From AP-15 sp963762575 (lineage in GTDB: Bacteria; Pseudomonadota; Alphaproteobacteria; ATCC43930; CGMCC-115725): a stretch of 64,000 bases of DNA. The DNA is taken from NCBI GenBank assembly GCA_963762575.1, contig CAVXLL010000013.1:124001-188000 (forward strand), in the 5' to 3' direction. Below the pieces are notes generated by a model that saw only the letters and a list, made by a program, of their open reading frames with translations, was not told the origin of the DNA and did no database searches. Below are positions 52,390 through 62,659 of this stretch, one piece after another; the stretch's first letter is position 1, and each line of letters starts with the position of its first letter. The position numbers and the translations under genes are program-made.

Positions 52390-54534
52390 ATGTTCCATGT
52401 TTATCGTAAGGAGCTGAATTGGGGCGGTCGCCCCCTCGTGCTGGAGACGGGTCAAATCGCTCGCCAGGCGGACGGCGCCGTGCTCGCTACCTATGGCGAG
52501 ACCACCGTCTTATGCACCGCGGTCGCGGTAAAAAGCGCAAGACCCGGTCAGGACTTCTTTCCATTGACCGTCAACTACCAAGAAAAGACCTTCGCAGCGG
52601 GGAAGATCCCGGGGGGCTTTTTTAAGCGCGAAGGCCGGCCTTCCGAGAAGGAGACTCTCGTTTCGCGGCTGATCGATCGACCTTTGCGGCCACTCTTTGC
52701 CCCGGGGTTCGTCAATGAAACCCAAGTGGTGTGCACGGTTCTGAGCCATGATTTAGAAAACGACCCCGACATCGTCGCGATGATCGGCGCCTCCGCGGCC
52801 TTGACGCTCTCGGGGATTCCGTTTTTGGGGCCGATCGCCGGCGCTCGGGTGGGTTACATCGACGGCAACTTCGTCTTGAACCCGACAGTGAGCGAGCTGT
52901 CGCGCTCCGAGCTCGATCTCATCGTCGCGGGCACAGGCGAGGGCGTCCTGATGGTCGAATCCGAGGCCAAGGAACTCTCCGAGCACGTAATGCTCGGCGC
53001 GGTGACCTTTGGCCATCGTGAGTTTCAACCGGTGATCCAGGCGATCATCGACCTTGCTGAGACCTGCGCCCGCGAGCCGTGGAGTCTGCCGCCTGCGCTG
53101 CCGCAACTCCAGGAAATCGGCGCGCGGCTGCGCGAAACGGCCGGCCCGCTGATCGAGGCCGCCTACGCCACGCAAGGCAAGCAGGACCGCAGCAACCAGC
53201 TCGATGCGGCGAAGGCCAAATTGGCCGAGCTCTTTCCCGACGAAGCGCAATACGCGATCGCGCTGAAGCTCTTCAAGGACATCGAGAAGGACATCGTGCG
53301 CGGCGCCATTTTGCGCGACGGCCGCCGGATCGACGGCCGCGACACCCGCAGTGTTCGGCCGATATCCTGCGAGGTGGGCATTCTGCCCCGCGCGCACGGC
53401 TCGGCATTGTTCACCCGCGGCGAGACGCAGGCGCTGGTCGTCGCGACGTTAGGGACCGGCCAGGACGAACAGGTCATCGACGCGCTCGAAGGCGAGTATC
53501 GCGAAAACTTCATGCTGCACTACAATTTCCCGCCCTATGCCACGGGTGAAGCCGGTCGAATGGGCTCGCCCGGGCGACGGGAGGTCGGGCACGGCAAACT
53601 TGCCTGGCGAGCAATCCATCCGCTGCTTCCCAGCAAAGACAGCTTCCCGTACACGCTTCGCGTCGTTTCGGAGATCACCGAATCGAACGGGTCGTCATCG
53701 ATGGCCTCGGTGTGCGGGGCCTCGCTCGCATTGATGGACGCCGGGGTGCCGCTGCCGCGGTCGGTCGCCGGGATCGCCATGGGGCTGATCAAAGAACCGG
53801 AAGGATTTGCCGTCCTGTCCGACATCCTTGGCGACGAGGACCATCTCGGTGACATGGACTTCAAAGTCGCCGGCACCGAGCAGGGCGTCACCGCCTTGCA
53901 GATGGACATCAAGATCACCTCGATCACCGAGGAGATCATGCGGATCGCGCTGGATCAGGCGCGGGACGGCCGCAATCACATCCTCGGAGAGATGGCGAAG
54001 GCTTTGACCGGCGCGCGCGACACGGTCAGCAACAATGCGCCGCGGATCACGAGCTTCAGCATTCCCAAGGAAAAGATTCGCGAGGTGATCGGTTCCGGCG
54101 GCAAGGTCATCCGCGAGATCACCGAGACGACCGGGGCAAAGATCGATATAGACGACGACGGTACCATCAAGGTCGCAGCCGTAGACGGAGACGCGGCGCA
54201 GGCAGCCATCGATTGGATTCGCGGCATCGTCGCCGAACCCGAAGTCGGCGTCATCTATAATGGCAAGGTCGTGAAGGTCGTCGACTTCGGAGCGTTCGTG
54301 AATTTCCTCGGATCCCGCGATGGGCTCGTTCATATCAGCGAGCTTGCCCCGCAGCGGGTCGGCAAGGTCGCCGATATCGTCAAGCTCGGCGACAATGTCA
54401 AAGTCAAGGTGCTGGGGTTCGACGATCGCGGCAAGGTCAAGCTCAGCATGCGCCAAGTCGACCAGGAGACCGGCGAGGACCTCGGCTCGCGTCGGCCCGA
54501 GCGCCAGGAACCGCAGGTGAAGGCGGCAACCTGA
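52390..54534 (+). CDS. pnp: Polyribonucleotide nucleotidyltransferase (PNPase)
   Basis: A 714-aa phosphorolytic 3'-5' exoribonuclease and degradosome component. Two RNase PH domains (N-terminal LETGQIARQADGAVLATYGETTVLCTAV; second with VRPISCEVGILPRAHGSALFTRGETQAL and FMLHYNFPPYATGE) flank a helical linker. KH (EVIGSGGKVIREITETTGAKIDI) and S1 (GVIYNGKVVKVVDFGAFVNFL) domains follow. Complete. Confidence 0.97.
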   Translation: MFHVYRKELNWGGRPLVLETGQIARQADGAVLATYGETTVLCTAVAVKSARPGQDFFPLTVNYQEKTFAAGKIPGGFFKREGRPSEKETLVSRLIDRPLRPLFAPGFVNETQVVCTVLSHDLENDPDIVAMIGASAALTLSGIPFLGPIAGARVGYIDGNFVLNPTVSELSRSELDLIVAGTGEGVLMVESEAKELSEHVMLGAVTFGHREFQPVIQAIIDLAETCAREPWSLPPALPQLQEIGARLRETAGPLIEAAYATQGKQDRSNQLDAAKAKLAELFPDEAQYAIALKLFKDIEKDIVRGAILRDGRRIDGRDTRSVRPISCEVGILPRAHGSALFTRGETQALVVATLGTGQDEQVIDALEGEYRENFMLHYNFPPYATGEAGRMGSPGRREVGHGKLAWRAIHPLLPSKDSFPYTLRVVSEITESNGSSSMASVCGASLALMDAGVPLPRSVAGIAMGLIKEPEGFAVLSDILGDEDHLGDMDFKVAGTEQGVTALQMDIKITSITEEIMRIALDQARDGRNHILGEMAKALTGARDTVSNNAPRITSFSIPKEKIREVIGSGGKVIREITETTGAKIDIDDDGTIKVAAVDGDAAQAAIDWIRGIVAEPEVGVIYNGKVVKVVDFGAFVNFLGSRDGLVHISELAPQRVGKVADIVKLGDNVKVKVLGFDDRGKVKLSMRQVDQETGEDLGSRRPERQEPQVKAAT

Positions 54535-54629
54535 CGACATCCGATGCCGGGCGAGACGGCTGCGAACTTCCCGCCAGTGTCGCATCTACGACGCGGCACT
54601 TGCGGTCTGCCTCATCTGGAATTTCCACA

Positions 54630-55447
54630 GTGAGCGGGAGGATCGAGGCTGTACTGCCGCGGGTAATCGGCCACCGCGGCGCCGCCGCCTGTGCGCCCGA
54701 AAACACTCTCGCCGGTTTCCGAAAGGCAAAGGCGCTCGGCTGCCGTTGGGTCGAGTTCGATGTCCGGCTCACAGCGGACGGCCGTCCGGTTCTGCTCCAC
54801 GACAACCGGCTGGAGCGCACGACCGACGGGCGCGGCAGGGTCAGCGCGCTGTCGCTCGCAGCGGTCCGGCGCCATGACGCGGGAAGATGGTTTCACTCGT
54901 CCTTCGCCGGGGAGCGCGTGCCGACGCTGGAACAGGCCTTGATGCTCCTTGCCGAACTCGGTCTCGGCGCGAATGTCGAGCTGAAGGCCGCGCGCGGAAA
55001 CGAAGCGGCGACCGGGGCGCTGGTGGCTGATTCGCTGGCTCGGACGTGGTCCGCCGATCCCGCAAACCTGCTGATCTCGAGCTTTCAGCGAGGCGCCCTC
55101 GCCGCAGCGCGGGTTGGCGCGCCGCACATCGCGCGCGGCATCCTGTTTCGCCGCATTCCAAAGAACTGGCGTAGTATCGCTGCAGGATTGGGCTGCACGA
55201 CGATCCACGCCGACCAGCAGTGGCTTCGCGCGGCGGTGCTATCCGAGATCCGCCGGGCGGGCTATCCGTTTCTCGCCTATACGGTGAACGATCCGGAACG
55301 GGCGAAGACGTTGTTCGCGTGGGGCGTCAGATCGGTATTTTCCGATGTCCCGCACTGCCTTCGCGGCGCCGCGGCAAGTCGCGGCTTGCGTATGGAAATT
55401 GCGGCCGATTCGGCTTCGGCTGCGACTCCGCGGCAGGGAACAGTTTA

Positions 55448-55448
<1 letters not shown>
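54630..55448 (+). CDS. Glycerophosphodiester phosphodiesterase family protein
   Basis: A protein of ~272 aa, cytoplasmic, hydrolysing glycerophosphodiesters to glycerol-3-phosphate and an alcohol. VIGHRGAAACAPENTLAGFRKA holds the catalytic His and Arg, WVEFDVRLTADGRPVLLHDNRLERTTDG the metal and second His site, and FLAYTVNDPERAKTLFAWGVRSVFSDVP the C-terminal signature. GTG 54630 is preferred; TTG 54600 is possible. The stop overlaps the next start by one base. Confidence 0.91.
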
Positions 55449-56845
<1,397 letters not shown>

Positions 56846-57217
56846 ATTTCGAAACCGACCCTTTTCGTCGCGTCCGGGATGGACAGCTGCCGCGCGAATA
56901 TGGGCGGTCGAGCGGCCCGCGCACGCGTTTTCCGGGGGCCGAGTTATCTGTCTAGTTTGGTATGCTTCTAAGGAGTTGACTCCGACCGCGAGTCCCGCCA
57001 ATTATTAGGTATCCCATCGGCTCGGCCGCACTTGTTGCGACCGCCCGTTCCACGGACATTAAGGGACGGATGGCGTACTCTCAATTCGATCAACCGGCAG
57101 ATGTCCTCTGTGATTTCCCTTGAGGAGAAGGCAAAGCTGTCGGCTCTGCCGGCCTGCCTAGCCGAACGATGCCACTGATTCGAGAGTGATTCACCCAACA
57201 AAGGAGGAGACCTAAAG
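56846..57217. other. Intergenic region before the DUF1800 gene
   Basis: No gene supported. It probably contains the promoter of the DUF1800-DUF1501 genes: TTGACT at ~56976 with AATTAT about 19 bases on is the best candidate, spacing poor. The end has a strong ribosome site, AAAGGAGGAGA, ahead of the start codon. Confidence 0.45.
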
Positions 57218-58624
57218 ATGGCATACCAAGATGACATCGCTTTGATGGCACACCTGATGCGACGCGCGGGGTTCGGAGCGGGTCGCGACGAAATCGAAGC
57301 GCGCGTCGCCAAGGGTTACGAAGCGACCGTAGAGGAGCTGTTGCATCCCGAGACCCAGCCGCCCGTCGATGCCTATGAGCTGCTCCGGTATCAGCCGGCG
57401 TCGTTGCTGCCCGGCGGGCAACCGCCGATGGGCAACGTCAATTGGATGTACTACTTAGTGAACACCAAGCGGCCACTTGAAGAAAAGATGGCCCTGTTCT
57501 GGCACCATGTCTTTGCCACCGGAAATTCAAAGGTGGACAATTACGACCAATTACTGGAGCAGATCCAGCTGTTCCGCGAAAAGGGCATGGGCAATTACCG
57601 CGACCTGCTGCTCACCATCGCGAAAAACCCGACGATGATCTTCTGGCTAGACAATCAGCAGAACCACGGCACGGCGGTCAACGAGAATTGGGGCCGCGAA
57701 CTGCTCGAATTGTTCAGCCTCGGCGCCGGCAACTACACGGAGACGGATGTCCGTGAATGCTCACGGGCCTTCACCGGCTGGACTTTCGAGACCAAAATTC
57801 CACGCGCACCCTATGGCCGGTTCCCGTGGAAGTTCGAGTATCGCCCCGAAGATCACGATGACGGCGAGAAGGTGTTCCTCGGGCACAAGGGCCGCTTTAA
57901 CGGCGAGGACATCATCGACATCGTCGTGCAGCAGCCGGCTTGCGGTAGGTTCATCTGCCGGCACCTGTACAACTTCTTTGTTGCCGACGAGCCCCAAGTA
58001 CCCGCTTGGCCGATCGAGCCGCCGCAAGACCAGAAGGCTATCGACACCTTGGTGGGGGCCTTCCGAGACGCGAAGTTCGACCTGAAGCCCGTGCTGCGGG
58101 TGCTGTTCAACTCGGACTTCTTCAAGAACGCCCGCTTCAAGCATATGAAGTCCCCTGCCGAGGTTGTGGTCAGCACGTTGCGGCTCGTCGGTGGTCATGA
58201 GCTCCCGAAGCCGGGCATTGGCGACCTCTCGATGCAGCCCACCTATATGGGCCAGGATCTGCTCAATCCGCCCTCTGTCGAAGGTTGGCACACTGGGAAG
58301 GAGTGGATCAACAGCGGCTCCCTGATGGCGCGCGTCAACTTTGTCGCGGAGAAAGTGGGCGATACCTCGCTACCGGGCGTCCAAGCGATCATTAGCCGGC
58401 TGAAGCAGCATGGCTCCCTGAGCCCAGAGCAGCTCGTCGATGGCTGCCTCGACCAGATCGGCCCGGTGGAGGTCGGCGCCGACACCAAGCAAGAGTTGCT
58501 TTCCCAGGCAAACGAATGGGGCCAGGTTACTTGGGACAGCGACTCGAACGCAAAAGTCGCGGATCAGCATGCCGCCGAGATGCTGCAGTTGATTGCGGCG
58601 ACCAGAGAGTATCAATTCGGCTAA
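57218..58624 (+). CDS. DUF1800 family protein
   Basis: A 468-aa protein. LMAHLMRRAGFGAGRDEIEARVAKGYEATVEELL starts the domain. EEKMALFWHHVFATG, NWGRELLELFSLGAGNYTETDVRECSRAFTGW and LLNPPSVEGWHTGKEWINSGSLMAR are hallmarks. Function unknown. DUF1800 proteins usually sit next to a DUF1501 protein, as here. No signal peptide is present. The very strong ribosome site suggests abundant expression. Confidence 0.92.
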   Translation: MAYQDDIALMAHLMRRAGFGAGRDEIEARVAKGYEATVEELLHPETQPPVDAYELLRYQPASLLPGGQPPMGNVNWMYYLVNTKRPLEEKMALFWHHVFATGNSKVDNYDQLLEQIQLFREKGMGNYRDLLLTIAKNPTMIFWLDNQQNHGTAVNENWGRELLELFSLGAGNYTETDVRECSRAFTGWTFETKIPRAPYGRFPWKFEYRPEDHDDGEKVFLGHKGRFNGEDIIDIVVQQPACGRFICRHLYNFFVADEPQVPAWPIEPPQDQKAIDTLVGAFRDAKFDLKPVLRVLFNSDFFKNARFKHMKSPAEVVVSTLRLVGGHELPKPGIGDLSMQPTYMGQDLLNPPSVEGWHTGKEWINSGSLMARVNFVAEKVGDTSLPGVQAIISRLKQHGSLSPEQLVDGCLDQIGPVEVGADTKQELLSQANEWGQVTWDSDSNAKVADQHAAEMLQLIAATREYQFG

Positions 58625-58659
58625 GGTCTAGGTCTTATCAGATGAGGGAGTAAAAACGC

Positions 58660-59799
58660 ATGCCAGAAACACAGTCCACGCAAAAAGACCCTGTGATAGT
58701 CGTACTGCAACTCACAGGTGGGAACGACTATCTGAACACGGTGATTCCCTACAACAACCCGCTGTACCGCGATAATCGCAAGGCGGTGGGGATCCCCGAC
58801 AATCAGATCATGCACCTCGACAAGGATTACGGCATCCCGCACTACATGGCGCCGATCAAACAGTTCTGGGATGACGGCAAGCTCGCCATCCTGCATGGTG
58901 TCGGGTGGAAGGAGTCGCCGCGGTCCCATTTCCGGGCAATGGACATCTGGCACACTTGCGAGCCGGAAAAGGTCGGGACTGAGGGATGGCTCGGGCGTGT
59001 CGCGCGCGAATTTGATCCGAACAAAGAGAACGTCGTAACCACCGTCAGCTTCGGACCAAGTCTGCCGCGGTCATTGGCGGTGCCGGGCGTGCCGGTGGCA
59101 TGCGTCGGCGGGCCGCTCGAAAAGTACGGCTTCTTGCCGACAATTCAGGGTCAACAGCGCAAGCAGGTTCTCGAGCGCTTTGCGGCGATGTACAAACCGG
59201 CGATCGGCACCGGCGCGGTCATGGACTACATGGCCGACACCGGCATCAATTCCTTGAAGGGTGAGGACATCCTGAAAGTGGCGCCGCAGAAGTATTCTTC
59301 GACGGTGCAGTACCCCAACACGCCGATCGCCCGCAAGCTGAAGGGCATCGCGCAGACGCATCTGGCCGATCTGGGCAGCCGTATCTTCTACTGTGATCAC
59401 AGCACTTTTGACACCCACGCCGGCCAGAACCCAGGCCACGGCAATTTGTGGAGCGCGGTCACCGAGGGTGTCGACGCCTTCATGAAGGACCTGCGCGAAC
59501 ACGACCACGCCGACAATGTGATCATGCTTCTGTTCTCGGAGTTCGGGCGCCGCGTTCGCGACAACGGCTCCGGAACCGACCACGGCGCCGGCGGTGTCGC
59601 CTTCGTCCTCGGCGAGAAGGTTAAGGGTGGTCATTACGGCGAAATGCCGTCCCTGAAGCCCGAGCATCTGGTGCAGGGCGATATGAACCCGAACATGGAC
59701 TTCCGCAGCGTCTACTCGACGATCCTCGACAAATGGCTGAAGCTCAATCCGGCGCCGATCGTTAACGGGACCTATGAGCAGCCGGCCTTCCTGAACTAA
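58660..59799 (+). CDS. DUF1501 family protein
   Basis: A 379-aa alkaline-phosphatase/sulfatase-like fold. VVLQLTGGNDYLNTVIPYNNPLYRDNR opens it; MDIWHTCEP, FYCDHSTFDTHAGQNPGHGNLW and MLLFSEFGRRVRDNGSGTDHGAGG carry the predicted metal ligands. Most relatives have a Tat signal peptide; this one begins directly with the domain, so it should stay in the cytoplasm. It follows DUF1800 by 35 bases. After it a hairpin (CCCCTTCC / GGAAGGGG, 59819-59848) precedes the NHL gene. Confidence 0.92.
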   Translation: MPETQSTQKDPVIVVLQLTGGNDYLNTVIPYNNPLYRDNRKAVGIPDNQIMHLDKDYGIPHYMAPIKQFWDDGKLAILHGVGWKESPRSHFRAMDIWHTCEPEKVGTEGWLGRVAREFDPNKENVVTTVSFGPSLPRSLAVPGVPVACVGGPLEKYGFLPTIQGQQRKQVLERFAAMYKPAIGTGAVMDYMADTGINSLKGEDILKVAPQKYSSTVQYPNTPIARKLKGIAQTHLADLGSRIFYCDHSTFDTHAGQNPGHGNLWSAVTEGVDAFMKDLREHDHADNVIMLLFSEFGRRVRDNGSGTDHGAGGVAFVLGEKVKGGHYGEMPSLKPEHLVQGDMNPNMDFRSVYSTILDKWLKLNPAPIVNGTYEQPAFLN

Positions 59800-59890
59800 C
59801 AAAGATCGTCACATATCACCCCTTCCTCGGCTCAGGTCGGGGAAGGGGGTGCTCGCTGAGGCAAACGGGTCGTTAGAGAGGAGGAGCGCT

Positions 59891-60994
59891 ATGCCGCTCA
59901 CAACGGTTCACGAAGGCCGAGTGTATGATTGGAGCCATGCCGTCGGGCGTAATGCCGCTCGTGGTCCGGGTTTCAATTACGTCCAAACAATGTGTCTCGG
60001 TAAGAACGGCGTTCTCTATGCCACCAACCGGGGCAACGAGAATAATTTCGGGATGCACGTCAACAAAGTGCAGCTTGGCGGTCCCGGCGAAGAAGAACAT
60101 ATCGCCGATTTTTGTGAATACGGCGAAGGCGATGGGAAGTGCACCTGGCCCTTCGGGGTTGCCGTCGACAATAACGACCATGTCTACGTGTCGGATGACT
60201 GGACGAACACCATTTCCGTGTTCGACAGCAGCGGCAAATTCCTGCGGAAGTGGGGAAAGACCGGCAGCGGGGACGGCGAGCTGATGCGCCCGGCCGGTTT
60301 GGCCGTAGAGAAGAACGGCAATATCATCGTTGTCGATAGCGGTAACAACCGCCTGCAGGTCTTTACCCCGGACGGCAAGTTTGTCGGCAAGTGCGGCTCG
60401 GCCGGCAGCGGCGATGGCCAGTTCAACCAGCCCTGGGGGATTACCCTCGACAAGGACGGCAACATCTACGTCGCGGACTGGAAGAACCACCGTGTCCAGA
60501 AGCTGTCCCCCGAGGGCAAATTCCTGATGAAGTTCGGCCAATACGGGAAGGTTGAGGAGCCCGAGGGTGCCTATGCCGTAACCATGTTCGGACCGTATGT
60601 CTCGCCATCCTCGGAGACCGCCGGCTATCCGAAGCCGGGAACGCTCAATCACCCGACCGACGTTGCCGTCGATCCCGATGGCGACATCTACGTCACCGAT
60701 TGGGGCAACCATCGGGTCTGCGTCTTCGATTCCGAAGGAAGGCCGATCTGCAATCTGATCGGTGATGCCCAAGTATTGTCCAAGTGGGGCCAGCAGACCG
60801 TCGATGCCAATCCCGACATGGCAAAGGCTCGGCGCCGGGTAAAGAGCCTCGAACCGCAGTACCGGTTCTGCTTCCCGACCGCGGTTGAGTTTGATCCGGC
60901 CACCGACAGCGTAATCGTCGCGGACAGCCAGCGGAACCGGCTGCAGATCTACAAGAAGGTTCGCGACTACAGCGACTTCCAGGCCAACCTGTAG
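59891..60994 (+). CDS. NHL-repeat beta-propeller protein
   Basis: A 367-aa protein of six or so NHL blades, e.g. CTWPFGVAVDNNDHVYVSDDWTNTISVFDSSGKFLRKWG, LMRPAGLAVEKNGNIIVVDSGNNRLQVF and FNQPWGITLDKDGNIYVADWKNHRVQKL. No signal peptide. GAGAGGAGGAGC precedes ATG 59891; the frame is open from 59849. Such propellers bind proteins or small molecules or act as lyases/lactonases. It follows DUF1501 by ~90 bases and probably belongs with that pair. Confidence 0.9.
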   Translation: MPLTTVHEGRVYDWSHAVGRNAARGPGFNYVQTMCLGKNGVLYATNRGNENNFGMHVNKVQLGGPGEEEHIADFCEYGEGDGKCTWPFGVAVDNNDHVYVSDDWTNTISVFDSSGKFLRKWGKTGSGDGELMRPAGLAVEKNGNIIVVDSGNNRLQVFTPDGKFVGKCGSAGSGDGQFNQPWGITLDKDGNIYVADWKNHRVQKLSPEGKFLMKFGQYGKVEEPEGAYAVTMFGPYVSPSSETAGYPKPGTLNHPTDVAVDPDGDIYVTDWGNHRVCVFDSEGRPICNLIGDAQVLSKWGQQTVDANPDMAKARRRVKSLEPQYRFCFPTAVEFDPATDSVIVADSQRNRLQIYKKVRDYSDFQANL

Positions 60995-61163
60995 GCGACT
61001 GCCAGACAGCGGGCGGGGCGGATGCCGCGCCCGCTGTTAACGCGCCCCGCGGTGTCAGGGAACCGTACGGTACCGCGCTGAGTTTGCGATCTGACCCGGC
61101 CGAACGGCAGCAGGTCGCAATAAAGTTGTTTGGTTTCGACATGACTCTGCCTATATTTGCTGC

Positions 61164-61586
61164 ATGACGATGACGCCCGCCACATCACTTGCTCTGCGGC
61201 GCCTGCGTGCGGCAAACCTGCGCCCGACACGACAGCGCGTCGCCTTGGCGCGGCTCCTGCTCGAAAACGGCGAACGCCACGTTACCGCCGAGCAACTTCA
61301 CGGCGAGGCGTTGAGTGCCGGCATTCGCGTCTCGCTAGCTACCGTCTATAACACTCTGCACCAGTTTACCGATTCCGGTCTTTTGCATGAAGTCGTCGTT
61401 GAGCCTGGCCGCTCGTATTTCGACACCAACACGACGGACCACCATCACTTCTTCTGCGAGGCCACCAGCAGGCTGCAGGACATACCGGGCGAAGATTTGG
61501 CGGTCACTAAATTGCCGTCGCCTCCCTCGGGGACCGAGATTCGCCGCATCGACGTTATCATTCGCGTCCGGCCGAGCGCCGAATAA
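61164..61586 (+). CDS. irr: Irr-like Fur-family regulator
   Basis: A 140-aa protein. LRPTRQRVALARLLLENGERHVTAEQL and VSLATVYNTLHQFTDSGLLHEV form the winged helix. The metal site is FDTNTTDHHHFFCE, the His-rich region typical of Irr and of peroxide-responsive PerR-like proteins. It is not the housekeeping Fur at 34.3 kb. Next to rubrerythrin it is a candidate iron/haem or peroxide regulator. Irr preferred, PerR not excluded. Confidence 0.86.
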   Translation: MTMTPATSLALRRLRAANLRPTRQRVALARLLLENGERHVTAEQLHGEALSAGIRVSLATVYNTLHQFTDSGLLHEVVVEPGRSYFDTNTTDHHHFFCEATSRLQDIPGEDLAVTKLPSPPSGTEIRRIDVIIRVRPSAE

Positions 61587-61724
61587 GAATTAACCTATTG
61601 AGGAGGTCAGCACGGGGCGTGGTTTGCCGAGTTTCTCGGCCACGGCCCGAGCGGCCATTACAGCCGCGAAGGACGGCCTAACTCACCCTACGTCCGGAAG
61701 TTCCTGAACGCCGGACAGGGCTGA

Positions 61725-62021
61725 ACGGCACTTGGCCGGGGGCGGTGTCACCGCCGTCGCCCCGGCCAGGGCTGGCGCTACTTCACGGCAGACACGCTGG
61801 CGCGCTTTGACGGCACCGAAGCGGGGCTTCCGGTGCTGATCACCTTTCGCGGGCTGATTTATGACGTGACTGAGCGCTTCATGTGGATGCGGGGGCGCCA
61901 CTTCCGGCATAGCGCAGGGCCCGATTCGACAAAGCAGATCGAGAAGGCTCCGCATCGCGAGGAGGTGTTCCTCCGTGTTCGATGCGTCGGCATTCTGGGC
62001 ATCGGCTCACTCGGGCCATAA
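61725..62021 (+). pseudogene. Cytochrome b5-like domain gene, probably degenerate
   Basis: The frame is open from a TGA at 61722-61724 and reads RYFTADTLARFDGTEAG, then VLITFRGLIYDVTERFMWMRGRHFRHSAGPD and KAPHREEVF. This matches small soluble cytochrome b5-like proteins with a TYDVT…W..G.H…H.AG.D core. There is no start codon before the conserved part (first ATG inside it; GTG 61830 at best) and the Leu/Thr after the A-G-x-D motif is altered. It lies between irr and rbr. Confidence 0.5.
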
Positions 62022-62045
62022 GACCATATTCGCCGGCATGCGACA

Positions 62046-62064
62046 GATTAGATCAATTCTAATC
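62046..62064. promoter_or_regulatory. Inverted repeat upstream of rubrerythrin, candidate Irr/Fur-family box
   Basis: GATTAGA-TCAAT-TCTAATC, a perfect 7-bp inverted repeat with a 5-base spacer in an AT-rich patch, 89 bases before the rubrerythrin start. Its form resembles the iron control element of Irr (TTTAGAA and TTCTAAA halves) and PerR boxes. The irr-like gene is 460 bases away. Recognition is inferred. Confidence 0.55.
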
Positions 62065-62152
62065 TATTGAAGTCGCTCTCCGCCCCTCTATATCCGGTGC
62101 ACGGGGGTGAACCGCACTATGCGGCCCCATCACGAAAAGGACGGAGAGACGG

Positions 62153-62569
<417 letters not shown>

Positions 62570-62659
62570 TCCGACAGCGCTGGCCCCGCAAGAGATACCG
62601 GGGGCGCAGGAGCCATGAGCTTCTGCGCCCCCCGTTTGCAAGCAGACGAGAGAGCAACG

